NCBI GenBank assembly: GCA_028671895.1
Contig: CM053809.1
Location: 7,733,501 to 7,797,500 of the forward strand
DNA from: Oenanthe sinensis
Lineage: Eukaryota > Streptophyta > Magnoliopsida > Apiales > Apiaceae
Reading direction: 5' to 3'
Length of the DNA stretch: 64,000 nt
Below, in pieces: positions 52,801 to 63,766 of the stretch. A model generated the notes under the pieces. It had not been told where the DNA came from and made no database searches. It worked only from the letters and a program-made list of their open reading frames with translations. How positions within the stretch are numbered: position 1 is the first letter of the stretch; each line of letters starts with the position of its first letter. Both the position numbers and the translations under genes were made by a program.

Positions 52801-55693
52801 AACTCTTTTAGGATCATTCTTGGCTCATTTGAACTTAAAAGTAATTTGTAACAACTTGAGACTTCATTCTTTACTCGTTTGAACTTGAAATCAACTTGTA
52901 GATTCATTCTTGACTCATTAGAACATGGAAACAACTTGTAAACTCTTTTAGGATCATTTTTGGTGCATTTGAACATGAAAATAATTCATACCAACTTGAG
53001 ACTTCATTATTGACTCGTTTGACCATGGAAACAAATTATAGCTTCATTCTTGACTCGTTTGAACATGGAAACAACTTGTAAACTCTTTTAGGATCATTCT
53101 TGGCTCAGTTGACCTTGAAAATAATTTGTACCAACTTGAGACTTCATTCTTGATTCGTTTGAACATGGAAACGACTTATAGCTTCATTCTTGACTCGTTT
53201 AAACATGGAAACAACTTGTAAACTCTTTTAGGATCATTCTTGGCTCATTTAAACTTGAAAATAATTTGTAACAACTTGAGACTTCATTCTTTACTCGTTT
53301 GAACTTGAAAACAACATGTAGATTCATTCTTGACTCATTAGAACATGGAAACAACTTGTAACTCTTTTAGGATCGTTTTTGGCGCATTTGAACATGAAAA
53401 TAATTCATACCAACTTGAGATTTCATTATTGACTCGTTTGAACATTGAAACAACTTATAGCTTCATTCTTGACTCGTTTGAACATGGAAATAACTTGTAA
53501 ACTCTTTTAGGATCATTCTTGGCTAATTTGAACTTGAAAGTAATTTGTAAAAACTTGAGACTTCATTCTTTACTCGTTTGAACTTGAAATCAACTTGTAG
53601 ATTCATTCTTGACTCATTAGAACATGGAAACAACTTGTAAACTCTTTTAGGATCATTTTTGGCGCATTTGAACATGAAAATAATTCATACCAAGTTGAGA
53701 CTTCATTATTGACTCGTTTGAACATGGAAACAACTTATAGCTTCATTCTTGACTCGTTTGAACATGGAAACAACTTGTAAACTCTTTTAGGATCATTCTT
53801 GGCTCAGTTGACCTTGAAAATAATTTGTAACAACTTGAGACTTCATTCTTGATTCGTTTGAACATGGAAACGACTTGTAGATTCATTCTTGACTCATTAG
53901 AACATGGAAACAACTTGTAAACTCTTTTAGGATCATTTTTGGCGCATTTGAACATGAAAATAATTCATACCAAGTTGAGACTTCATTATTGACTCGTTTG
54001 AACATTGAAACAACTTATAGCTTTATTCTTGACTCGTTTGAACATGGAAATAACTTGTAAACTCTTTTAGGATCATTCTTGGCTAATTTGAACTTGAAAG
54101 TAATTTGTAACAACTTGAGACTTCATTCTTTACTCGTTTGAACTTGAAATCAACTTGTAGATTCATTCTTGACTCATTAGAACATGGAAACAACTTGTAA
54201 ACTCTTTTAGGATCATTTTTGGCGCATTTGAACATGAAAATAATTCATACCAACTTGAGACTTCATTATTGACTCGTTTGAACATAGAAACAACTTATAG
54301 CTTCATTCTTGACTCGTTTGAACATGGAAATAACTTGTAAACTCTTTTAGGATCATTCTTGGCTCATTTGAACTTGAAAATAATTTGTAACAACTTGAGA
54401 CTTCATTCTTTACTCGTTTGAACTTGAAAACAACTTGTAGATTTATTCTTGACTCATTTGAACATCGAAACAACTTGTAAACTCTTTTAGGATCATTCTT
54501 GGCTCATTTGAACTTGAAAGTAATTTGTAACAACTTGAGACTTCATTCTTTACTCGTTTGAACTTGAAAATAACTTGTAGATTCATTCTTGACTCATTAG
54601 AACATGGAAACAACTTGTAAACTCTTTTAGGATCATTTTTGGCTCATTTGAACATGAAAATAATTCATACCAACTTGAGACTTCATTATTGACTCGTTTG
54701 AACATGGAAACCACTTATAGCTTCATTCTTGACTCGTTTGAACATGGAAATAACTTGTAAACTCTTTTAGGATCATTCTTGGCTCAGTTGACATTGAAAT
54801 TAATTTGTAACAACTTGAGACTTCATTCTTGATTCGTTTGAAATGGGTTTACTTATAGCTTCATTCTTGACTCGTTTAAACATGGAAACAATTTGTAAAC
54901 TCTTTTAGGATCATTCTTGGCTCATTTAAACTTGAAAATAATTTGTAACAACTTGAGACTTCATTCTTTACTCGTTTGAACTTGAAAACAACTTGTAGAT
55001 TCATTATTGACTCATTAGAACATGGAAACAACTTGTAAACTCTTTTAGGATCATTTTTGGCGCATTTGAACATTAAAATAATTCATACCAACTTGAGACT
55101 TCATTATTAACTCGTTTGAACATGGAAACAACTTATAGCTTCATTCTTGACTCGTTTGAACATTGAAATAACTTGTAAACTCATTTAGGATCATTCTTGG
55201 CTCATTTGAACTTGAAAATAATTTGTAACAACTTGAGACTTCATTCTTTACTCGTTTGAACTTGAAAACAACTTGTAGATTCATTCTTGACTCATTTGAA
55301 CATCGAAATAACTTGTAAACTCTTTTAGGATCATTTTTGGCTCATTTGAACATGAAAATAATTCATACCAACTTGAGACTTCATTATTGACTCGTTTGAA
55401 CATGGAAACAACTTATAGCTTCATTCTTGACTCGTTTGAACTTGGAAATAACTTGTAAACTCTTTAAGGATCATTCTTGGCTCAGTTGACCTTGAAAATA
55501 ATTTGTAACAACTAGAAACTTCATTCTTGATTCGTTTGAACATGGAAACAACTTATAGCTTCATTCTTGACTCATTTGAACATGGAAATAACTTGTAAAC
55601 TCTTTTAGGATCATTCTTGGCTCATTTGAACTTAAAAGTAATTTGTAACAACTTGAGACTTCATTCTTTACTCGTTTGAACTTGAAATCAACT
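45190..55693. repeat. 7,273-bp offset segment pair: about 45190-48420 and 52463-55693
   Basis: Landmarks 45491, 46470 and 47603 recur at +7,273 bp (52764, 53743, 54876). The offset is 52 x 140 - 7. The match ends near 48425/55698 where tgtatattc and tgtagattc differ. Confidence 0.8.
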
Positions 55694-55789
55694 TGTAGAT
55701 TCATTCTTGACTCATTAGAACATGAAAACAACTTGTAAACTCTTTTAGGATCATTTTTGGCGCATTTGAACATGAAAATAATTCATACC

Positions 55790-58700
55790 AACTTGAGACT
55801 TCATTATTGACTCGTTTGACCATGGAAACAACTTATAGCTTCATTCTTGACACGTTTGAACATGGAAACAACTTGTAAACTCTTTTAGGATCATTCTTGG
55901 CTCAGTTGACCTTGAAAATAATTTGTAACAACTTGAGACTTCATTCTTGATTCGTTTGAACATGGAAACGACTTATAGCTTTATTCTTGACTCGTTTAAA
56001 CATGGAAACAACTTGTAAACTCTTTTAGGATCATTCTTGGCTCATTTAAACTTGAAAATAATATGTAACAACTTGAGACTTCATTCTTTACTCGTTTGAA
56101 CTTGAAAACAACATGTAGATTCATTCTTGACTCATTAGAACATGAAAACAACTTGTAACTCTTTTAGGATCATTTTTGGCGCATTTGAACTTGAAAATAA
56201 TTCATACCAACTTGAGATTTCATTATTGACTCGTTTGAACATTGAAACAACTTATAGCTTCATTCTTGACTCGTTTGAACATGGAAATAACTTGTAAACT
56301 CTTTTAGGATCATTCTTGGCTAATTTGAACTTGAAAGTAATTGGTAACAACTTGAGACTTCATTCTTTACTCGTTTGAACTTGAAATCAACTTGTAGATT
56401 CATTCTTGACTCATTTGAACATCGAAATAACTTGTAAACTCTTTTAGGATCATTTTTGGCGCATTTGAACATGAAAATAATTAATACCAACTTGAGACTT
56501 CATTATTGACTCGTTTGAACATGGAAACAACTTATAGCTTCATTCTTGACTCGTTTGAACATGGAAATAACTTGTAAACTCTTTTAGGATCAGTCTTGGC
56601 TCATTTAAACTTGAAAGTAATTTGTAACAACTTGAGACTTCATTCTTTACTCGTTTAAACTTGAAAACAACTTGTAGATTCATTCTTGACTCATTAGAAC
56701 ATGGAAACAACTTGTAAACTCTTTTAGGATCATTTTTGGCGCATTTGAACATGAAAATAATTCATACCAAGTTGAGACTTCATTATTGACTCGTTTGAAC
56801 ATGGAAACAACTTATAGCTTCATTCTTGACTCGTTTGAACATGGAAACAACTTGTAAACTCTTTTAGGATCATTCTTGGCTCAGTTGACCTTGAAAATAA
56901 TTTGTTACAACTTGAGACTTCATTCTTGATTCGTTTGAACATGGAAACGACTTGTAGATTCATTCTTGACTCATTAGAACATGGAAACAACTTGTAAACT
57001 CTTTTAGGATCATTTTTGGCGCATTTCATCATGAAAATAATTCATACCAACTTGAGACTTCATTATTGACTCGTTTGAACATGGAAACAACTTATAGCTT
57101 CATTCTTGACTCGTTTGAACATGGAAATAACTTGTAAACTCTTTTAGGATCATTCTTGGCTCATTTGAACATGAAAACAATTCATACCAACTTGAGACTT
57201 CATTATTGACTCCTTTGAACATGGAAACAACTTATAGCTACATTCTTGACTGGTTTGAACATGGAAATAACTTGTAAACTCTTTTAGGATCATTCTTGGC
57301 TCATTTGAACTTGAAAATAATTTGTAACAACTTGAGACTTCATTCTTTACTCGTTTGAACTTGAAAACAACTTGTAGATTTATTCTTGACTCATTTGAAC
57401 ATCGAAACAACTTGTAAACTCTTTTAGGATCATTCTTGGCTCATTTGAACTTGAAAGTAATTTGTAACAACTTGAGACTTCATTCTTTACTCGTTTGAAC
57501 TTGAAAATAACTTGTAGATTCATTCTTGACTCATTAGAACATGGAAACAACTTGTAAACTCTTTTAGGATCAGTTTTGGCTCATTTGAACATGAAAATAA
57601 TTCATACCAACTTGAGACTTCATTATTGACTCGTTTGAACATGGAAACCACTTATAGCTTCATTCTTGACTCGTTTGAACATGGAAATAACTTGTAAACT
57701 CTTTTAGGATCATTCTTGGCTCAGTTGACATTGAAATTAATTTGTAACAACTTGAGGCTTCATTCTTGATTCGTTTGAAATGGGTTTACTTATAGCTTCA
57801 TTCTTGACTTGTTTAAACATGGAAACAATTTGTAAACTCTTTTAGGATCATTCTTGGCTCATTTAAACTTGAAAATAATTTGTAACAACTTGAGACTTCA
57901 TTCTTTACTCGTTTGAACTTGAAAACAACTTGTAGATTCATTATTGACTCATTAGAACATGGAAACAACTTGTAAACTCTTTTAGGATCATTTTTGGCGC
58001 ATTTGAACATGAAAATAATTCATACCAACTTGAGACTTCATTATTGACTCGTTTGAACATGGAAACAACTTATAGCTTCATTCTTGACTCGTTTGAACAT
58101 TGAAATAACTTGTAAACTCTTTTAGGATCATTCTTGGCTCATTTGAACTTGAAAATAATTTGTAACAACTTGAGACTTCATTCTTTACTCGTTTGAACTT
58201 GAAAACAACTTGTAGATTCATTCTTGACTCATTTGAATATCGAAATAACTTGTAAACTCTTTTAGGATCATTTTTGGCTCATTTGAACATGAAAATAATT
58301 CATACCAACTTGAGACTTCATTATTGACTCGTTTGAACATGGAAACAACTTATAGCTTCATTCTTGACTCGTTTGAACTTGGAAATAACTTGTAAACTCT
58401 TTTAGGATCATTCTTGGCTCAGTTGACCTTGAAAATAATTTGTAACAACTAGAAACTTCATTCTTGATTCGTTTGAACATGGAAACAACTTATAGCTTCA
58501 TTCTTGACTCATTTGAACATGGAAATAACTTGTAAACTCTTTTAGGATCATTCTTGGCTCATTTGAACTTAAAAGTAATTTGTAACAACTTGAGACTTCA
58601 TTCTTTACTCGTTTGAACTTGAAATCAACTTGTAGATTCATTCTTGACTCATTAGAACATGGAAACAACTTGTGAACTCTTTTAGGATCATTTTTGGCGC

Positions 58701-60746
58701 ATTTGAACATGAAAATAATTCATACCAACTTGAGACTTCATTATTGACTCGTTTGAACATGGAAACAACTTATAGCTTCATTCTTGACTCGTTTGAACAT
58801 GGAAATAACTTGTAAACTCTTTTAGGATCATTCTTGGCTCATTTAAACTTGAAAGTAATTTGTAACAACTTGAGACTTCATTCTTTACTCGTTTGAACTT
58901 GAAAACAACTTGTAGATTCATTCTTGACTCATTAGAACATGGAAACAACTTGTAAACTTTTTAGGATCATTTTTGGCGCATTTGAACATGAAAATAATTC
59001 ATACCAGCTTGAGACTTCATTATTGACTCGTTTGACCATGGAAACAACTTATAGCTTCATTCTTGACTCGTTTGAACATGGAAACAACTTGTAAACTCTT
59101 TTAGGATCATTCTTGGCTCAGTTGACCTTGAAAATAATTTGTAACAACTTGAGACTTCATTCTTGATTCGTTTGAACATGGAAACGACTTATAGCTTCAT
59201 TCTTGACTCGTTTAAACATGGAAACAACTTGTAAACTCTTTTAGGATCATTCTTGGCTCATTTAAACTTGAAAATAATTTGTAACAACTTGAGACTTCAT
59301 TCTTTACTCGTTTGAATTTGAAAACAACATGTAGATTCATTCTTGACTCATTAGAACATGGAAATAACTTGTAACTCTTTTAGGATCATTTTTGGCGCAT
59401 TTGAACACGAAAATAATTCATACCAACTTGAGATTTCATTATTGACTCGTTTGAACATTGAAACAACTTATAGCTTCATTCTTGACTCGTTTGAATATGG
59501 AAATAACTTGTAAACTCTTTTAGGATCATTCTTGGCTAATTTGAACTTGAAAGTAATTTGTAACAACTTGAGACTTCATTCTTTACTCGTTTGAACTTTA
59601 AATCAACTTGTAGATTCATTCTTGACTCATTAGAACATGGAAACAACTTGAAAACTCTTTTAGGATCATTTTTGGCGCATTTGAACATGAAAATAATTCA
59701 TACCAACTTGAGACTTCATTATTGACTCGTTTGAACATGGAAACAACTTATAGCTTCATTCTTGACTCGTTTGAACATGGAAATAACTTGTAAACTCTTT
59801 TAGGATCATTCTTTGCTCATTTAAACTTGAAAGTAATTTGTAACAACTTGAGACTTCATTCTTTACTCGTTTGAACTTGAAAACAACTTGTAGATTCATT
59901 CTTGACTCATTAGAACATGGAAACAACTTGTAAACTCTTTTAGGATCATTTTTGGCGCATTTGAACATGAAAATAATTCATACCAAGTTGAGACTTCATT
60001 ATTGACTCGTTTGAACATGGAAACAACTTACAGCTTCATTCTTGACTCGTTTGAACATGGAAACAACTTGTAAACTCTTTTAGGATCATTCTTGGCTCAG
60101 TTGACCTTGAAAATAATTTGTAACAACTTGAGACTTCATTCTTGATTCGTTTGAACATGGAAACGACTTGTAGATTCATTCTTGACTCATTAGAACATGG
60201 AAACAACTTGTAAACTCTTTTAGGATCATTTTTGGCGCATTTCATCATGAAAATAATTCATACCAACTTGAGACTTCATTATTGACTCGTTTGAACATGG
60301 AAACAAATTATAGCTTCATTCTTGACTCGTTTGAACATGGAAATAACTTGTAAACTCTTTTAGGATCATTCTTGGCTCATTTGAACATGAAAACAATTCA
60401 TACCAACTTGAGACTTCATTATTGACTCCTTTGAACATGGAAACAACTTATAGCTACATTCTTGACTCGTTTGAACATGGAAATAACTTGTAAACTCTTT
60501 TAGGATCATTCTTGGCTCATTTGAACTTGAAAATAATTTGTAACAACTTGAGACTTCATTCTTTACTCGTTTGAACTTGAAAACAACTTGTAGATTTATT
60601 CTTGACTCATTTGAACATCGAAACAACTTGTAAACTCTTTTAGGATCATTCTTGGCTCATTTGAACTTGAAAGTAATTTGTAACAACTTGAGACTTCATT
60701 CTTTACTCGTTTGAACTTGAAAATAACTTGTAGATTCATTCTTGAC
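55790..60746. repeat. 3,216-bp segmental duplication: about 55790-57530 and 59006-60746
   Basis: Landmarks 56540, 56820 and 57150 recur at +3,216 bp (59756, 60036, 60366), as does the 139-bp cttgtaactc monomer (56153/59369) and the catttcatcatg variant. The offset is 23 x 140 - 4. The copy ends where the 20-bp deletion at about 60747 begins. Confidence 0.8.
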
Positions 60747-60796
60747 TCATTAAACTCTTTTAGGATCATTTTTGGCTCGTTTGAACATGGAAATAA
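60627..60796. repeat. 120-bp monomer followed by a 50-bp mini-unit
   Basis: Anchors here are spaced 120 bp and then 50 bp. The first unit lost 20 bp between cattcttgactcatta and aactc. The second (60747-60796) keeps only A without its linker and joins a C-type end, a 90-bp loss. This is the second independent A-to-C junction in the array. Confidence 0.75.
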
Positions 60797-61447
60797 CTTG
60801 TAAACTCTTTTAGGATCATTCTTGGCTCAGTTGACATTGAAATTAATTTGTAACAACTTGAGACTTCATTCTTGATTCGTTTGAAATGGGTTTACTTATA
60901 GCTTCATTCTTGACTCGTTTAAACATGGAAACAATTTGTAAACTCTTTTAGGATCATTCTTGGCTCATTTAAACTTGAAAATAATTTGTAACAACTTGAG
61001 ACTTCATTCTTTACTCGTTTGAACTTGAAAACAACTTGTAGATTCATTATTGACTCATTAGAACATGGAAACAACTTGTAAACTCTTTTAGGATCATTTT
61101 TGGCGCATTTGAACATGAAAATAATTCATACCAACTTGAGACTTCATTATTGACTCGTTTGAACATGGAAACAACTTATAGCTTCATTCTTGACTCGTTT
61201 GAACATTGAAATAACTTGTAAACTCTTTTAGGATCATTCTTGGCTCATTTGAACTTGAAAATAATTTGTAACAACTTGAGACTTCATTCTTTACTCGTTT
61301 GAACTTGAAAACAACTTGTAGATTCATTCTTGACTCATTTGAACATCGAAATAACTTGTAAACTCTTTTAGGATCATTTTTGGCGCATTTGAACATGAAA
61401 ATAATTCATACCAGCTTGAGACTTCATTATTGACTCGTTTGACCATG

Positions 61448-61452
61448 GAAAC
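61448..61452. other. Candidate left target-site duplication (gaaac)
   Basis: The 5 bp before the LTR are gaaac, part of the satellite B subunit. LTR elements usually duplicate 5 bp, so gaaac should follow the 3' LTR, which is outside the window. Confidence 0.5.
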
Positions 61453-62056
61453 TGTTGGAGATTACGAAGCTGTATGAATAGTAATCATGATAACTCAACA
61501 CTAGAACAGGACAAGTAAATAATACTACACCTACACAGAAATCAGGAAGAAATGAAGACAAGGCAGATACAGTGAATCAAGACATTAGAAGAAGTTTTGA
61601 AGTCTACTACAGGTCACTGAAAGAAGTTCATTAATATGTTCATGCTTTAGTGAAGAATAATGTGTAAAGACTTTCAGGGTTTCAGAAGTGTTGAAGATTC
61701 AGTATAGAAGTGCCACTAGAAGATTTCAGTGTAAAAGCATTGATTGAAGATAGACAGTGTTCGAAGCATAGGAATCTAGAAGAATTGAAGACATGGTAAA
61801 GACAAGTGTCTAAGTACCAGAAAAGATTCCAGTGAAGTTACAGTGTTTATTGACAGTCAGTGTTCGAAGCAATGAAGTTGCTGCAAACTTAACAATGTAC
61901 GTAAGGCGATAATACGAAGACCTGGATCGAAGTTAGTCGTCTGTGAACCAGACCAGTTGCACTAGGCGTCAGCAGTTTGTGAAAGGAATCTGAGTATTAA
62001 CTATAGAAGAATTGTTAAGTTGAAGAACGTACTTGAAAAGAACGGTTATTTATTAA

Positions 62057-62270
62057 GGTACGAAAAGTAATTTGTAGAGGCTACAGCCAAACAGCTAAAC
62101 AGCTAAACAACTCAAAGGGTGCAGGGTGCAAAGTGTCACAACCTTGGTACGAAAAGTAAAAGTTTCTGAACTACAGTCGAAGAACGGAAACAGCTCAGGG
62201 TACAGGGTGTAATGCGACAAGACTTTGATACAAGAAATGGAAGTTGGGGAACTTCAGTCAAGCATTGAAA
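62057..62270 (+). repeat. Three degenerate ~85-bp tandem repeats in the LTR
   Basis: ggtacgaaaagtaa occurs at 62057 and 62146 (offset 89), and a diverged form gatacaagaaatgg at 62227 (offset 81). Each is followed by a cagcta/cagtc stretch and an agggtgcaggg or agggtacaggg stretch. The position suggests U3; tandem U3 repeats often act as transcription enhancers in plant elements, which is inference here. Confidence 0.6.
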
Positions 62271-62274
62271 AAAG

Positions 62275-62308
62275 GGTCAAAGTGCAGTGATCAAATTGCA
62301 CTTTGACC
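62275..62308 (+). promoter_or_regulatory. Perfect 12-bp inverted repeat with W-box-like cores
   Basis: Arms 62275-62286 (ggtcaaagtgca) and 62297-62308 are exact reverse complements separated by 10 nt. The outer ends read GGTCAA and TTGACC, the W-box core bound by WRKY factors. It could act as a paired protein site in DNA or a hairpin in RNA; neither is shown. Confidence 0.55.
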
Positions 62309-62325
62309 AAGTAAATGAATAGTGA

Positions 62326-62575
62326 GGCGCAACAAACTTATTCACGCGCGTGACTTGAATTATTCTAACAGTTAACAGGCGCCACTCATTTCTATACAGG
62401 GCAAACACTCTATGGGGCGCAACTCAAAATGACTTCAGCAAATTCCAAGTTAATGGCGCCACTTGATTTATCACAGTGTATCCCTTGTGTAGGCGCAACA
62501 CAAGTTGGATCAGAAAATTCTAAGTAAATGGCGCCACTTTAATTTACACAGGGAAGTCACTCTACAGGCGCCACT
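62326..62575 (+). repeat. GC-box array: GGCGCAAC and GGCGCCACT boxes about 38 bp apart
   Basis: Boxes start at 62326, 62378, 62416, 62455, 62492, 62530 and 62567. After the first gap (52 bp) the steps are 38, 39, 37, 38 and 37 bp. GGCGCAAC alternates with GGCGCCACT until the last two boxes, both GGCGCCACT. The surrounding sequence shows a ~76-bp repeat of two modules, one leading in with acaggg and one with aaattc and a taa before the box. The box at 62492 sits in the loop of a 7-bp hairpin (cttgtgt/acacaag, 62484-62504). A palindrome cacgcgcgtg lies at 62343-62352. Function unknown. Confidence 0.7.
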
Positions 62576-62803
62576 CAGCCCTTAGCCAATCAAATTACTA
62601 CAGCTACTTTATTGATTTAAAGTCTACACCAATCAAAAAAAGAGGAGCCGTCTTCTTCAACACAAATAATATGTAGAGAGCTACTGCCATGGCCGGGGCA
62701 AGAAGACATAAATTATACACACCCATACCTTGCTCCCGGTCAGATATTAGGACCCGGTTCTTTAACGAAAAATGTTCAGGGCTCCTAGATATCACTCCCT
62801 ACG

Positions 62804-62855
62804 GACTCAGTTTTTCCTTGTACTAATTTAGATATATTTGTATAGGAACTGAGTC
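62804..62855 (+). promoter_or_regulatory. Candidate LTR promoter region: TATA-like element between inverted repeats
   Basis: A 9-bp inverted repeat (gactcagtt at 62804-62812, its complement at 62847-62855) encloses a TATA-like stretch (tatatttgtata, 62833-62844). Another perfect inverted repeat, ccagttaa/ttaactgg, lies downstream at 62902-62919 and could be in the transcript. A transcription start 25-35 bp after the TATA is expected but not visible. Confidence 0.35.
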
Positions 62856-63130
62856 TTATATTTTTGTGTTAGTAGCAAAGAATTAATTTATTCTTTGGAA
62901 ACCAGTTAATTTTAACTGGGTGTAGCAAAACCCTCTGGGATTAATACGAGAGTAATATTCCCGGAAACTTGTCTCCATAATTTACCTGCTAATTTTCTTG
63001 AACCTAATTGATTTATCCGGATACATAGAAAATTAGTAGGCAGCTCACCTAAACACTACAAATGGCCAAACCCACTCTGAAGCAATAATTTATTTATCCG
63101 CAAATTCAGAAAAGAATTTAAATTATTGTG

Positions 63131-63162
63131 AATATCGTATTCAACCCCCCTTCTACGATATT
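63131..63162 (+). other. Hairpin with C-rich loop at the LTR 3' end
   Basis: Arms aatatcgta (63131-63139) and tacgatatt (63154-63162) pair perfectly over 9 bp around a 14-nt loop with a run of six C. It ends 13 bp before the LTR terminus. A C-rich tract here is common in plant copia LTRs; the perfect stem is a point to compare with relatives. Confidence 0.6.
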
Positions 63163-63177
63163 TTGGGACCTAACAAT

Positions 63178-63190
63178 TGGTATCAAAGCC
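63178..63190 (+). other. Primer-binding site for initiator tRNA-Met
   Basis: tggtatcaaagcc lies 2 nt after the LTR end. It matches the usual plant retrotransposon site tggtatcagagc with one change (A for G at the ninth base). It would pair with the 3' end of tRNA-Met to start minus-strand synthesis. Confidence 0.85.
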
Positions 63191-63284
63191 CGCTGATTGA
63201 TATACAAATCAGGATCCGTAACTCAGTGAAGCTCAGGGTGTCGAAGCTGGTTGGACTTCATATGTTAAGAGGCCTTGTTAAATA

Positions 63285-63605
63285 AGTTTAATTATAAACT
63301 TTTAATAAGTTTATTTTATAAACTTTATAAAATTTATTTTATAAACTTTTATTAGTTTATGTTATAAATTTTAATTAGTTTATTTTGTAAGTTTTAAATA
63401 AAATTTATTTTATAAACTTTTATAAAATTTATTTTATAAACTTTTATTAGTTTATGTTATAAATTTTAATTAGTTTATTTTGTAAATTTTAAATAAAATT
63501 TATTTTATAAACTTTTATAAAATTTATTTTATAAATTTTTATTAGATTATATTATAAATTTTAATTAGTTTATTTTATAAATTTAATAAAGTTTTTCGTT
63601 AAATT
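63285..63605 (+). repeat. 95-bp AT-rich tandem repeat, about 3.3 copies
   Basis: attagtttat at 63351, again at 63446 and as attagattat at 63541 gives an exact 95-bp step. The region is built almost only of A and T in tttattttataaa-type words, so it also has shorter internal periodicity. Confidence 0.8.
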
Positions 63606-63766
63606 TATTATACATATTTGGTGGCCAATTCACTCAACCAGGTGACTAGCTTGTAATATACTGATTGAAAGGCACGTGCCAAGTAAGTTGAGGATTTTGT
63701 GAACTTCACGCGTCAAACATTTCAATGACCTGGCCAACTTGACTTGTTCATTTGATAATCAATCAA

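Larger units (their letters stand above)
4445..61452. repeat. 57-kb tandem satellite array, 140-bp monomer, about 405-407 copies
   Basis: The anchor aactctttta recurs every 140 bp (for example 4921, 5061, 5201, 5341, 5481, 5621) from the left junction to the right one. Every line in between is recognisably the same repeat. The monomer is AT-rich and divides into a 60-bp part A (starting cttgtaaact) and 40-bp parts B (cttgagactt) and C (cttatagctt or cttgtagatt). Three recurring monomer families are visible. X has ggctcagttgacc and a B part with cttgattcg. Y has tttgtaacaac, ctttactcg and cattagaacatgg. Z has tttttggcgc, ttcatacc and tattgactcg. Y is almost always followed by Z. I see no unrelated insertion, gene or RNA in the array. 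The many short antisense frames in it are products of the repeat. Chromosomal role is unknown. Confidence 0.97.
61453..63175 (+). repeat. 5' long terminal repeat, 1,723 bp
   Basis: The LTR begins TGTTGGAG and ends CCTAACA, giving short imperfect terminal inverted repeats. The first ~600 bp are purine-rich with many gaag motifs and hold no coding frame. A gtgttcgaagca motif occurs at 61759 and 61861. The middle holds degenerate ~85-bp repeats, a perfect 12-bp inverted repeat and a ~76-bp GC-box repeat, and the last third holds a TATA-like region and the terminal hairpin. The 3' LTR needed to prove the boundaries is not in the window. Confidence 0.82.

Noticed and set aside
4619..61396. About 70 antisense reading frames of 65-86 codons with nearly the same protein, starting MFKCAKNDPKRVYKLF
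   Set aside because: They arise because the same satellite monomers repeat. 140 is not a multiple of 3, so each frame crosses about 1.5 monomers and stops; there is no promoter or gene context, and the differences follow monomer family.
4445..61452. CRISPR-like array because of regularly spaced repeats
   Set aside because: The whole 140 bp is repeated, with no unique spacers and no cas genes, and the flanks are eukaryotic retrotransposons.
4445..61452. Centromere identity of the satellite
   Set aside because: A 140-bp period and higher-order structure are compatible with it, but other heterochromatic satellites look the same, and no centromere-specific retrotransposon is seen. Left undecided.
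4445..61452. Telomeric or subtelomeric repeat
   Set aside because: No TTTAGGG-type runs occur anywhere in the window.
62604..62795. Minus-strand 63-codon frame in the LTR
   Set aside because: Short, no recognisable domain, antisense to the element and overlapping the likely regulatory region.
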